Shown in pieces: positions 10,321-18,577 of a stretch of 64,000 bases of DNA. How positions within the stretch are numbered: the first letter of the stretch is position 1; each line of letters opens with the position of its first letter. The position numbers and the translations under genes were made by a program. The stretch comes from Actinobacteria bacterium HGW-Actinobacteria-1 (GTDB lineage: Bacteria; Actinomycetota; Coriobacteriia; Anaerosomatales; Anaerosomataceae). The notes beneath the pieces were generated by a model, which did no database searches, was not told where the DNA came from, and saw nothing but the letters and a program-made list of their open reading frames with translations. The stretch lies in NCBI GenBank assembly GCA_002841355.1, contig PHFB01000001.1, forward strand, positions 186,001-250,000, read 5' to 3'.

Positions 10321-11147
10321 CCGAAGCTCCCATGAAACCTCGCACTCTCAAAGACTTCTGGCTGCGCTTGGCCTCGGCGCTCGGCATCGGTGTCGCCTTC
10401 ATCGGTAGCATCGTCTTCATCGGTCCGCTGGGGCTGGCCGTCGTGGTGGCTGTCGTTGCTGTGGCTGCTTCGGCCGAGTTCTACTCCATCCTGCGCCGCG
10501 AACGCCGTCTCCCGAACGAGCTCTTCGGTCTTGCGGCAGTGGCCGCAATGCCGTTCGCGGCGTCGTGGTACGGCACGTACGGTCTTACTGCAGTCGTGAG
10601 CGTGCTCGTCATGGCCTCGCTCCTGTGGCACATCACTTTCAAACAGGTTCGCGCGACCGACACTGCCGTCACGGTGTTCGGCGCGGTGTACGTCGGCTTC
10701 ACGCTTGCGCATCTCGTACTCATCCGCGAGCTCGACGCCGGTACCGAGCTCGCTCTTGCCACCGTCGCCAGCGTCTGGGCGAACGACACGTTCGCGTATC
10801 TCATCGGCTCTGCCATCGGCAAGCACCGGATGGCGCCGCACATCTCCCCGAAGAAGTCGTGGGAAGGGTTCATCGCCGGTACGCTGTTCACAACGGCCGT
10901 CTGGGTCGCTGTCTACTTCGTCGCGGATACGGGCCTCTCGCTTGGCTGGCTCATACTCGTGGGTCTCGCCGCATCCGTCGCGGCAGTGGTGGGTGACTTG
11001 GCCGAGTCTCGCCTGAAGCGCGAGGCGCAGATGAAGGACTCCAGCGCCTGGCTGCCCGGACACGGCGGGTTCCTCGACCGCTTCGACAGCATGGTGCTCG
11101 TCTCGATCGTGACGTACTACATGCTCGTGTTCGCAGGTGCACTGTGA
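10317..11147 (+). CDS. cdsA: Phosphatidate cytidylyltransferase
   Basis: 276 residues from the GTG overlapping the uppS stop; a longer reading from 10218 would run back into uppS and is unlikely. A polytopic membrane protein with several hydrophobic helices and the CdsA signature region NDTFAYLIGSAIGKHR followed by SPKKSWEGFIAG and a C-terminal DLAESRLKREAQMKDSS...PGHGGFLDRFDS. It converts phosphatidic acid to CDP-diacylglycerol for phospholipid synthesis. It overlaps dxr by 4 nt. Confidence 0.94.
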   Translation: MTEAPMKPRTLKDFWLRLASALGIGVAFIGSIVFIGPLGLAVVVAVVAVAASAEFYSILRRERRLPNELFGLAAVAAMPFAASWYGTYGLTAVVSVLVMASLLWHITFKQVRATDTAVTVFGAVYVGFTLAHLVLIRELDAGTELALATVASVWANDTFAYLIGSAIGKHRMAPHISPKKSWEGFIAGTLFTTAVWVAVYFVADTGLSLGWLILVGLAASVAAVVGDLAESRLKREAQMKDSSAWLPGHGGFLDRFDSMVLVSIVTYYMLVFAGAL

Positions 11148-12289
11148 CGACCCCGCTCCGTATAGCCATCCTCGGATCGACCGGCTCCATCGGACGCCAA
11201 GCGCTTGACGTGGTCGCACGCTTCCCACAGCGCGTCCAGGTCGTGGCGCTCGCCGCGGGCACGAATGTGACCGCGCTTGCCGAGCAGGCCGCCACGTTCG
11301 CCGTGCCAAACGTCGCTATCGCCGAGCCAGCGCTTCTCGGCAAGCTTGCTGCCGAGCTGCCCTCGGCATCGGTCTCATGCGGCGCCGAGGCGGTCGTCGA
11401 ACTTGCGACGCTGCCCGACGTCGACCTCGTGCTGAACGCGCTTGTAGGCGCCGCGGGTCTGCGTGCCTCGGTTGCTACGCTCGCCGCAGGCAAGCGTCTT
11501 GCGCTTGCCAACAAGGAGTCCCTCGTCGTCGGGGGAGAGCTTGTCACGTCACTCGCCACCTACCCGAACGCGCTCATCCCGGTGGACAGCGAGCATTCCG
11601 CGATCTTCCAGTGCCTGCTCGGCGAGCCTGCCGAGGACGTCTCGCGCATCTGGCTCACCGCATCAGGTGGTCCGTTCCGCGGACGCGACCTGGCCTCGCT
11701 CGAGCGCGTCACGGTCGCCGAAGCACTCGCTCACCCGCGCTGGACGATGGGGCCGAAGATCACGATCGATTCCTCGACGCTCATGAACAAGGGACTCGAG
11801 GCCATCGAGGCGCACCACCTGTTCGCCGTCGACTACGACACGATCCGCATCGTGGTGCACCCACAATCGTGCGTGCATTCGATGGTGGAGTTCGCCGACG
11901 GCTCGGTGAAGGCACACCTCGGCGCTACAGACATGCGCATTCCGATCCAGTACGCGCTGAGTCATCCCGCGCGCTGGGATTCGCCTGTGGCGCCGGTCGA
12001 TTTCGCGGCGCTCGGCCACCTGGATTTCGAGGAGCCGGACTACGAAGCATTCCCGGCGCTTTCACTCGCGCTCGAAGCGGGTCGTCTCGGTGGGACGATG
12101 CCCGCTGCGATGAATGCTGCGAACGAGATCGCCGTGGCGGCGTTCCTTCGCGGGGACGCCGGATTCATGGATATCCCGCGGGTGGTAGAAACCGTCATGA
12201 GCGCACATGCCGAGCAGCCTCTTGAGAGCATCGAGCAGGTCGAAGCGGTGGACGCGTGGGCGCGTGCCACTGCCGCAGGAGCGCTTTAA
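11144..12289 (+). CDS. dxr: 1-deoxy-D-xylulose 5-phosphate reductoisomerase
   Basis: 381 residues, GTG start. The NADPH-binding GSTGSIGRQALDVV, the central LANKESLVVGG, metal/substrate-binding PVDSEHSAIFQCL, and MNKGLEAIEAHHLF identify DXR, the committed step of the MEP isoprenoid pathway. ispG lies two genes downstream and uppS upstream, so this operon links isoprenoid synthesis to lipid-carrier formation. Full length with no missing motif. Confidence 0.96.
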   Translation: MTTPLRIAILGSTGSIGRQALDVVARFPQRVQVVALAAGTNVTALAEQAATFAVPNVAIAEPALLGKLAAELPSASVSCGAEAVVELATLPDVDLVLNALVGAAGLRASVATLAAGKRLALANKESLVVGGELVTSLATYPNALIPVDSEHSAIFQCLLGEPAEDVSRIWLTASGGPFRGRDLASLERVTVAEALAHPRWTMGPKITIDSSTLMNKGLEAIEAHHLFAVDYDTIRIVVHPQSCVHSMVEFADGSVKAHLGATDMRIPIQYALSHPARWDSPVAPVDFAALGHLDFEEPDYEAFPALSLALEAGRLGGTMPAAMNAANEIAVAAFLRGDAGFMDIPRVVETVMSAHAEQPLESIEQVEAVDAWARATAAGAL

Positions 12290-12357
12290 CCAAGCCGTGG
12301 CGCACGGTTTGCTCCGTGTCCACGTACTGATGATCACTTCGAAAGAAGGCGGATTGC

Positions 12358-13611
12358 ATGGGCGCGATTTTCGGCACACTCGACGTCGTGTTCTGGGGCA
12401 TCGTGACGTTCTCGATCCTCGTCGTGCTTCATGAGGGCGGCCACTTCCTGGCGGCCCGGGCATTCGGCGTGAAGGTCCACGAGTTCATGATCGGCCTGCC
12501 CGGACCGGCGCTGCGCCTGCAGACCAAGAACATGACGTGGGGCATCACCGCGATTCCGCTCGGCGGCTACGTGCGCATCGCCGGCATGGAGCCCGGTGCC
12601 GAGGATGAGCTGCTCGGCGCTGCGCTTCACGCGATTGTGGCGGCTGGCAAGCTCGACGCCGCCAACCTCGCGCGCGTGCTGGAGATTCCTCGCGACCGGG
12701 CCGCGGCACTGCTCACCACGCTTGAGGACTGGGCCGCGATCGTACCGGTTGACGAGTTCGCCTACAAACCGGCCCCCAACGTGGACCGCACCCAAGATGC
12801 GACGACCATGCTCGATACTGCTCGCTCCATCACGTACCGCGGCCTCAAGACGTGGAAGCGCATCGTCGTGCTTGTGGCGGGCGTTGCCGTGAACCTGGTG
12901 ACCGCCATCCTCGTGTTCACCATCGTGCTCTCCACCTTCGGCACGTATCGCGCCTCGCAGGAGTTCGCCACCATCGAGCCTGGCTCTCCGGCAGCGATCG
13001 CAGGACTCAAATCCGGCGACAAGCTCGTCTCGCTCGACGACAAGCCCATCGCATCGTGGGATGAGTTCCTCATCGCAATGGGCAGCACCAAGAGCGGGCA
13101 GACCGTCACCATCGGCGTGGTGCGGGAGGGAGCGCCGATTTCGGCGACCGTGACGCTTGCCGAGAAGGATGGCCACGGGTTCCTCGGCGTGGGTCCGGGT
13201 GCCGAGAAGGTCAAGTACACGGTGTTCGAGGCAGCCGGCCAGGCGTTCACGTACACCGGCATGGTCTTCGCCGCCATCGTGAACTTCTTCCGACCGTCGC
13301 AGTTCCAGCAGTCGGTGCAGTCCTCGCGTGGCGTCGTGGGAATCGCGGTCATGGCAGCCGATGCCGCGAAGGCGGGTCCGCTCGACTACGCGTGGCTCAT
13401 CGCGCTCCTCTCGCTCTCACTTGGCGCGATGAACCTCATGCCGATACCGCCGCTTGATGGCGGCAAGGTCGCGGTCGAGGTCATCGAACGTCTCGCAGGC
13501 CGTCCACTCGGTCGCCGCTTCTCGCTTGCGGTGAGCGCGGCCGGGGCCGTGCTCCTGTTCTCACTCATCGGATACTTGATGTACGCCGACGTGATGCGGC
13601 TCGTCCGCTAG
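12358..13611 (+). CDS. rseP: Site-2 (RseP/RIP) zinc metalloprotease
   Basis: 417 residues. The zinc motif VVLHEGGHFLAARAFG (HExxH) lies in the first membrane helix, a single PDZ domain occupies about 205-275 (EPGSPAAIAGLKSGDKLVSL), and the third zinc ligand motif MPIPPLDGGK sits in a C-terminal helix. It cleaves membrane proteins within the bilayer, such as anti-sigma factors. An insert of roughly 70 residues (about 80-155, including DAANLARVLEIPRDRAAALL) separates the first catalytic helix from the next membrane helix; it is predicted helical and is not part of the minimal RseP core. Position between dxr and ispG is typical. Confidence 0.93.
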   Translation: MGAIFGTLDVVFWGIVTFSILVVLHEGGHFLAARAFGVKVHEFMIGLPGPALRLQTKNMTWGITAIPLGGYVRIAGMEPGAEDELLGAALHAIVAAGKLDAANLARVLEIPRDRAAALLTTLEDWAAIVPVDEFAYKPAPNVDRTQDATTMLDTARSITYRGLKTWKRIVVLVAGVAVNLVTAILVFTIVLSTFGTYRASQEFATIEPGSPAAIAGLKSGDKLVSLDDKPIASWDEFLIAMGSTKSGQTVTIGVVREGAPISATVTLAEKDGHGFLGVGPGAEKVKYTVFEAAGQAFTYTGMVFAAIVNFFRPSQFQQSVQSSRGVVGIAVMAADAAKAGPLDYAWLIALLSLSLGAMNLMPIPPLDGGKVAVEVIERLAGRPLGRRFSLAVSAAGAVLLFSLIGYLMYADVMRLVR

Positions 13612-13632
13612 CGACTGACCGGGGGAGTGCAC

Positions 13633-14709
13633 ATGATCGAGCGTCGTCACACACGGCAGGTCGCGGTCGGCAGCGTGAAGATCGGCGGCGGCGCGCCTAT
13701 CGCCGTGCAGTCGATGACGAACACCGACACGCGCGACTCCGCCGCGACCCTCGCGCAGATCACGCGCCTTGCCGAGGCGGGCTGCGAGATCGTGCGCGTG
13801 GCGATCCCACACGCAGACGCTCTGCCCGGCTTCGGCGAGATCTGCTCGGCAAGCCCGCTGCCGGTCGTCGCCGACATCCACTTCGACCACCGCCTTGCGA
13901 TCGAGGCCACGCGCCTGGGAGCAGCGAAGCTTCGCATCAATCCCGGGAACATCGGCTCGATCGACCGCGTCGATGCCGTCATCGAGGCAGCAGGGGAGGC
14001 CGGCATCCCGGTCCGCATCGGCGTGAACGCCGGTTCGCTTGCCGCCGAGTACGAAGACCGCGACTGGCCGCTTGCCGAGAAGCTCTTCGCGAGCGCCGTC
14101 TCCTTCTGCGAGCACATCGCCGGTCGCGGGTTCGAGGACCTGGTAGTCTCGGCGAAGGCATCGTCGGTGAACGCGACGGTGGACTCGTACCGCCTGCTCG
14201 CCAACGCACTGCCGTACCCGCTGCACATCGGCGTGACCGAGGCCGGCACGAGCCTCTCGGGTACTGTGAAGTCATCGGTCGGACTCGGCATCCTGCTTGC
14301 CGAAGGCATCGGCGACACCCTGCGCGTCTCGCTTACCGCCGACCCTGCCGAGGAGGTCACCGTCGGCTGGGAGATCCTCGCCGCGCTCGACATCCGCCGC
14401 CGGAGTCCGGAGCTCGTGAGCTGCCCCACGTGCGGCCGCTGTGAGGTCGACATGGTGCCGATCGCGCAGGAGGTGGAGCGCCGTCTGCGCACCATGCGCA
14501 CTCCGGTGAAGGTCGCCGTCATGGGCTGCGCCGTGAACGGTCCGGGCGAGGCGCGCGACGCCGATGTGGGCATTGCATCGGGCAAAGGTGTCGGGCTGCT
14601 CTTCCGTCACGGACAGGTGATTCGCAAGGTCCCCGAAGCGGAGATCGTCGAGGCGCTCATGGCCGAAGTCGAAGCACTCGACCGGGAGCTCTCGCAGGGC
14701 GCGAAGTAG
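13633..14709 (+). CDS. ispG: 4-hydroxy-3-methylbut-2-enyl diphosphate synthase (IspG/GcpE)
   Basis: 358 residues from ATG 13633, 5 nt after GGGGGAG; GTG 13627 is the alternative. VGSVKIGGGAPIAVQSMTNTDT near the N terminus, then LPVVADIHFDHRLA and LRINPGNIG, belong to the TIM barrel. The [4Fe-4S] ligands are in CPTCGRC and in GCAVNGPGEA. It performs the penultimate step of the MEP pathway. It lacks the plant-type insertion domain, as expected for bacteria. Confidence 0.96.
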   Translation: MIERRHTRQVAVGSVKIGGGAPIAVQSMTNTDTRDSAATLAQITRLAEAGCEIVRVAIPHADALPGFGEICSASPLPVVADIHFDHRLAIEATRLGAAKLRINPGNIGSIDRVDAVIEAAGEAGIPVRIGVNAGSLAAEYEDRDWPLAEKLFASAVSFCEHIAGRGFEDLVVSAKASSVNATVDSYRLLANALPYPLHIGVTEAGTSLSGTVKSSVGLGILLAEGIGDTLRVSLTADPAEEVTVGWEILAALDIRRRSPELVSCPTCGRCEVDMVPIAQEVERRLRTMRTPVKVAVMGCAVNGPGEARDADVGIASGKGVGLLFRHGQVIRKVPEAEIVEALMAEVEALDRELSQGAK

Positions 14710-14719
14710 CCGCTTTCGC

Positions 14720-14749
14720 GTGGCATGCGCCCCCTCGGACTGCTATCCT
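14720..14749 (+). promoter_or_regulatory. Candidate promoter for the gene at 14786
   Basis: GTGGCA (14720-14725) and TATCCT (14744-14749) are separated by 18 bp, 37 bp before the start codon. It lies right after ispG, so the small dehydrogenase-like gene may be transcribed separately. The -35 match is poor. Confidence 0.4.
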
Positions 14750-14785
14750 GCTAGCGGTAGACCGCTGGTTGTGGAGGGAGTCAAC

Positions 14786-15175
14786 ATGGGGGACGTAGTC
14801 AGAATCGCAATCGTAGGTGGCGGGCGCACCGGTCTGCCGTTGCTTGAGGACTTTCTGAAGCGGCCGTACGTCGAGGTCATCGGCGTTGCTGACAAGGATG
14901 CGTCGAGTCCCGGAGCCAAGCTCGCCCGCGAGAAGGGCATCTTCTTCACCGAGAACGCCGACGTTCTCGCCGCGAAAGCATCGCTCATCGACGTCATCAT
15001 CGAGGTCAGTGGCGACCCCAAGGTCAAGCCTGCGCTCAAGGATGCCTTCCAGGCTCAGGGCAACCGCCACACGATCATCCTGCAGGATGTCGTCGCGCGC
15101 CTGTTCGTCAGCATCATCCAGAACAGCCAGGAGCTGGTGGAGTCGTTCCATCCCGAGGACGAAGGCATCGGCTAG
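14786..15175 (+). CDS. Small Rossmann-fold NAD(P)-binding protein, function unknown
   Basis: 129 residues from ATG 14786 with GGAGGGAG upstream; GTG 14771 is an alternative. The N terminus VRIAIVGGGRTGLPLLEDF is a dinucleotide-binding beta-alpha-beta unit, followed by VIGVADKDASSPGAKLA, the sort of sequence seen in the N-terminal domain of dihydrodipicolinate reductase and homoserine dehydrogenase. No catalytic domain follows: the protein ends about where the nucleotide-binding domain would. It is probably a stand-alone nucleotide-sensing domain. It is flanked by its own candidate promoter and a hairpin. No function is assigned. Confidence 0.75.
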   Translation: MGDVVRIAIVGGGRTGLPLLEDFLKRPYVEVIGVADKDASSPGAKLAREKGIFFTENADVLAAKASLIDVIIEVSGDPKVKPALKDAFQAQGNRHTIILQDVVARLFVSIIQNSQELVESFHPEDEGIG

Positions 15176-15196
15176 GTCCGAACCGCACGTACGCAC

Positions 15197-15228
15197 CGGG
15201 CGCCGGAGAGTCCCGGCGCCCGTTCACT
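15197..15228 (+). terminator. Probable terminator between the Rossmann protein and proS
   Basis: Perfect 10-bp stem CGGGCGCCGG (15197-15206) / CCGGCGCCCG (15213-15222) with a 6-nt loop, followed by TTCACTATC. The T-run is short, so it may act as a weak terminator or attenuator before proS. Confidence 0.65.
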
Positions 15229-15247
15229 ATCATCACAAGGAGCTCTC

Positions 15248-16966
15248 ATGGCAGTCGCACTGAAGATGTCCGGCACGTACACGCCTACGCTCAAGGAAGA
15301 TCCGTCCGAAGCGGAAGTCATCTCGCATCGGCTGCTTCTGCGCGCGGGGATGATCCGCAAGGTCGCCGCCGGCATCTATACGTTCCTGCCGCTTGCATGG
15401 CGCTCCATCCGCAAGATCGAGCAGATCGTCCGAGAAGAGATGGAGGCGATCGGCTCGCAGGAGCTCATGCTGCCGATCGTCCAGCCCGCCGAGCTCTGGC
15501 ATGAGTCGGGTCGCTGGGACCTCTACGGTCCCGAGCTGGCGCGCCTGCAGGACCGCAGCGGTCGCGACTTCTGCCTCGGGCCCACGCACGAGGAGATCAT
15601 CACCGACCTCGTGCGCGATGAGGTTCGCAGCTACCGCGATCTGCCGCTCTCGCTCTTCCAGATCAACATGAAGTTCCGCGACGAGGCGCGTCCGCGCTTC
15701 GGCCTCCTGCGTGGACGCGAGTTCATCATGAAGGACGCGTACTCGTTCCACGCCAGCCAGGAGTCGCTCCAGGAGCACTACGAGGCTCAGGCGCGCGCGT
15801 ACGGCAACATCTGCGACCGTCTCGGACTGGCGTGGCGACCGGTTGAGGCCGACTCGGGACAAATCGGCGGCAAGGTCACAACCGAGTTCATGGCGCTTGC
15901 CGAGAGCGGCGAGGCCGCGCTTGTCTACTGCGATTGCGGCTGGGCCGCGAACGAAGAGGCGGCGGGCACCGTGGTGCCGCGCACGCCCGGCGTCACCGAG
16001 CCCCGCCCGCTGGAGAAGGTGCACACGCCCGAGATCCGCACGATCGCGGAGCTTGCGGAGTTCCTCGGGATACCGGGGCACGACACCGTCAAGACGATGG
16101 CCGGAAAGACCGCCGAGGGACGCCTCGTGTACTTCTGCGTGCCCGGCGACCGCGAGCTCAACCCGATCAAGGCCGACTGGGCAGTGCCCGGCGTGGAGCT
16201 GCTCGACGAGGAGGACTTCAAGACGCTCGGGATCCCGAAGGGGTCGCTCGGCCCTGTGGCACCGCCCGCCGGGACGCTCGTTGTGGCTGACGCGAGCCTG
16301 AAGGACGAGGTCGCGTGGGGCGTGGGCGCGAACGAGAACGACTACCACCTGCTCGGCGCGATGCCCGGCCGGGACTTCGAAGTGGAGCTGTGGGCCGACC
16401 TCGTGCTCGCGCAGCCCGGCGACGGATGCCCCGAGTGCGGCGGCGTCCTCAAGGGCGCGCGCGGCATCGAGGTCTCGCAGGTCTTCCAGCTGGGAACTCG
16501 CTACTCCGAGTCGATGGGCGCAACGTTCACGGCCGAGGATGGCACCGAGCAGCCATTCCTGATGGGCTGCTACGGCGTAGGCATCACGCGCTCGCTGGCG
16601 GCCGTTATCGAGCAGTACAACGACGAGAACGGCATCGCGTGGCCGGTCTCGGTCGCGCCGCTTGAGGTGGCCGTGGTCCCGCTGTCGGTTGGCGACGACG
16701 TGGTCTACCCGGTGGCCGAGCAGATCTGGCGCGAGCTTGCCGCTGCAGGCGTTGAGGTCATCCTCGACGACCGCGACGAGCGCGCTGGCGTGAAGTTCAA
16801 CGACGCCGACCTCATCGGCTGGCCGTACCAGGTCGTCGTGGGCAAGAAGGGCGTGGCCGCTGGCATCGTCGAAGTGAAGACGAGAGCGACAGGGGAGCGC
16901 GCCGAGGTCCCGATTGCCGACGCAGTTGCGATGGTCGCCGAGATGGTCCTGGCCGCGAAGGCGTAG
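15248..16966 (+). CDS. proS: Prolyl-tRNA synthetase
   Basis: 572 residues, bacterial-type ProS with the class II core, an editing (YbaK-like) domain inserted at about 225-390, and the C-terminal anticodon-binding domain. Motif 2 is seen in FRDEARPRFGLLRGREFIMKD split around residue 150, and motif 3 in GCYGVGITRSLAA. ATG 15248 has AAGGAGCT upstream. The usual neighbours downstream of proS are rimP-nusA; here they lie 17 kb away because an accessory island intervenes. No sequence oddity in the gene itself. Confidence 0.96.
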   Translation: MAVALKMSGTYTPTLKEDPSEAEVISHRLLLRAGMIRKVAAGIYTFLPLAWRSIRKIEQIVREEMEAIGSQELMLPIVQPAELWHESGRWDLYGPELARLQDRSGRDFCLGPTHEEIITDLVRDEVRSYRDLPLSLFQINMKFRDEARPRFGLLRGREFIMKDAYSFHASQESLQEHYEAQARAYGNICDRLGLAWRPVEADSGQIGGKVTTEFMALAESGEAALVYCDCGWAANEEAAGTVVPRTPGVTEPRPLEKVHTPEIRTIAELAEFLGIPGHDTVKTMAGKTAEGRLVYFCVPGDRELNPIKADWAVPGVELLDEEDFKTLGIPKGSLGPVAPPAGTLVVADASLKDEVAWGVGANENDYHLLGAMPGRDFEVELWADLVLAQPGDGCPECGGVLKGARGIEVSQVFQLGTRYSESMGATFTAEDGTEQPFLMGCYGVGITRSLAAVIEQYNDENGIAWPVSVAPLEVAVVPLSVGDDVVYPVAEQIWRELAAAGVEVILDDRDERAGVKFNDADLIGWPYQVVVGKKGVAAGIVEVKTRATGERAEVPIADAVAMVAEMVLAAKA

Positions 16967-17074
16967 GAGGAGCGGCGGGTTGGCGCTTACACGGACTGCG
17001 TACGACAACCCACAAAGAGGACAGCTCGCACTCACGCAGAAGATGGATGCTGCGACCGTGGATTCTGCGGTCGG

Positions 17075-17092
17075 GTTAAGTGAGGGTTAGGG
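17075..17092 (+). other. Left boundary of the cassette array (possible attI or R' remnant)
   Basis: Between proS and the first cassette gene the sequence contains GTTAAGT (17075-17081), a perfect GTTRRRY core, and 11 bp on, GTTAGGG (17086-17092), a near match. In the intact sites downstream the GTTAGAC core is followed within 20-110 bp by the next start codon, as here. It could be the crossover point next to a lost integrase or attI. The rest of an attI site is not recognisable, so this is only a candidate. Confidence 0.35.
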
Positions 17093-17111
17093 CCATAGGG
17101 GAGGCGTTGAA

Positions 17112-17690
17112 TTGGGCTTCCGTCTCAGAGACGTCGAGACCGACGACCTTGAGGTCGTTCATGCGGCTGACGCGCGGTATCGCGAACATCTGAGGCGATT
17201 CGACACCGAGTCCAACGGCACCCTGTGGAAGTACTTCTACTGGGACTTCTTCCATGACGGATGGCTGACGCGGTTCTCGGTCGGGGATGACTTGCGGACC
17301 GTCGAGCTCTCGATCGTCTGCCCCAACATCGAGCGGTTCGATGACACTGGCGCGTATGAGTGCGTCGATGCCGCTTTCGACGTCGAGTTGCGACACGTAG
17401 TCGAACTTGCGATGAGCGTCGATCCCCCTGGCGCGGTCGATGAGGAACTGTGTTGCGCGACACTCCTGTACACGGAGATCAACACGTCGCCCTTAGCGGC
17501 TTCGCTATCCGCGGCTGATCCAGATGGCGTCCAGTGGTGCTCGCTGATGATCGAGTTCGACCTCGGCGGTCCAACCCTGTGGCTTGAAGCGGTGTTCCGG
17601 GACGTATCGGTCGTGCCGCAGGAGCCGGTCGCATTCTCGGCCATGGAGGCAGACCCGCGCTTCAAGATTGGGACGTACCCTAGGCCCTAA
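17112..17690 (+). CDS. Cassette 1: hypothetical protein
   Basis: 192 residues from TTG 17112, with AGGGGAGG upstream. The family was not recognised. It looks soluble: no signal peptide or membrane segment, acidic composition, and a beta-rich pattern (LRTVELSIVCPNIERF, EINTSPLAASL, VAFSAMEADPRFKIG). The stop codon TAA (17688-17690) lies inside the R'' core of the following attC site, a packing typical of integron cassettes. It is the first gene after the proS boundary and so should be the most recently acquired if the array grows from the left. Confidence 0.72.
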   Translation: MGFRLRDVETDDLEVVHAADARYREHLRRFDTESNGTLWKYFYWDFFHDGWLTRFSVGDDLRTVELSIVCPNIERFDDTGAYECVDAAFDVELRHVVELAMSVDPPGAVDEELCCATLLYTEINTSPLAASLSAADPDGVQWCSLMIEFDLGGPTLWLEAVFRDVSVVPQEPVAFSAMEADPRFKIGTYPRP

Positions 17691-17770
17691 CCCGCGCATA
17701 CAGCAGACGCGCCAAGCGCTAGACTTGATGAGAGGCATCGGCGCGCAGCTGATGCGCTAATACGTTAGAC
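17685..17770 (+). repeat. attC site 1 (intact)
   Basis: 86 bp. R'' CCCTAAC (17685-17691; first base departs from RYYYAAC) and R' GTTAGAC (17764-17770). Inner arms GCGCATACAGC and GCTGATGCGC pair with one unpaired A. The loop holds GCGCTAGACT and GGCATCGGCGC, shared with the other sites. Confidence 0.88.
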
Positions 17771-17793
17771 ACAGCAGGTGAGACGGGGGACTC

Positions 17794-18450
17794 ATTCCTG
17801 GGGAAGCAACACGCCGCGCGTGGATACGGAGAGGGCTGATTGCCCTGGCCGTTGCCGGCTGGTGTGCCCTGCTGCTGCTCGTCGCCGTGCTTATCCTGCC
17901 AGGACCTCTCGTCCATGCGGTAGGCGTCGTGGCCGGAGAGATTCCCTGGGACGCGCACTTGTTCTACGTAGAGGGGCCCCAGTGGCAGTCGTGGCCGCCG
18001 AAGGTCACCATCGAAGCCGGCTGGCACACGTGCGGGCGCGCGGCCGACGAGTTCGAGACAGGTGGCTTCGTGCTGAGCATCCCGCCGACTGCAAGCAGCG
18101 GGCTGGGATCGCAGCCCAGAGCGGTCTCCGACTGGACAACACTCATCGATTGTCCCGTTCAGGGTTCTGTCGCCTTCTCCGCTCAGGCCGTCGGGACGGA
18201 TTCGGCGGAGATGCCCGGGGATCTTCCCACGCTTTACGTCGAGCTGCCGTCCGGGTACGCCGACACCGCCATCGAACGAACGATCGCAGTCACGGTCCCG
18301 TATGACGTCGTGGTCGTGGATTCCTCGGGTGCGGTTGTAGATCGCACGGTCGTCGAGGAGGCACTGGCCTCCGCTTCCGCGGTCAGGATCGAGGCCCGAG
18401 ACATCGGCGGTTCGCTGTGGGCCAAGCGCATCCAGCTGATGGAGCCGTGA
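17794..18450 (+). CDS. Cassette 2: membrane-anchored hypothetical protein
   Basis: About 218 residues if initiation is at ATT 17794, which lies 4 nt after GGGGG. The first conventional start in frame (GTG 17887) would cut into an obvious signal-anchor (RRGLIALAVAGWCALLLLV), so an upstream start or a small frameshift from the GTG at 17778 is more credible. The rest is extracytoplasmic with beta-rich stretches and two Cys (WHTCGRAADEF and IDCPVQGSVAF) that could form a disulphide. No known family was recognised. attC sites lie on both sides. Confidence 0.62.
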   Translation: MPGEATRRAWIRRGLIALAVAGWCALLLLVAVLILPGPLVHAVGVVAGEIPWDAHLFYVEGPQWQSWPPKVTIEAGWHTCGRAADEFETGGFVLSIPPTASSGLGSQPRAVSDWTTLIDCPVQGSVAFSAQAVGTDSAEMPGDLPTLYVELPSGYADTAIERTIAVTVPYDVVVVDSSGAVVDRTVVEEALASASAVRIEARDIGGSLWAKRIQLMEP

Positions 18451-18469
18451 TGCGCGCTGTCAGTGGCGT

Positions 18470-18556
18470 GTCTAACCCGCGCATACAGCAGATGCGACAA
18501 CCGCTAGACTTGGGTGGAAGGCATCGGCGCACAGCTGATGCGCTAATACGTTAGGC
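18470..18556 (+). repeat. attC site 2 (intact)
   Basis: 87 bp. R'' GTCTAAC (18470-18476) and R' GTTAGGC (18550-18556). Arms GCGCATACAGC and GCTGATGCGC flank a loop with CCGCTAGACT and GGCATCGGCGC. Confidence 0.9.
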
Positions 18557-18577
18557 ATAAGTGAGCGGGGGGTCGCG

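Noticed and set aside
15181-15247. T-box leader before proS
   Set aside because: The 72-nt gap is too short, and the T-box consensus is absent; the hairpin there is a simple terminator-like stem.
18421-18450. GCGCATCCAGCTGATGG at the end of cassette 2 as an additional attC arm
   Set aside because: It lies in the coding sequence just before the stop and has no core site beside it; it is probably chance or a trace of an older arm.
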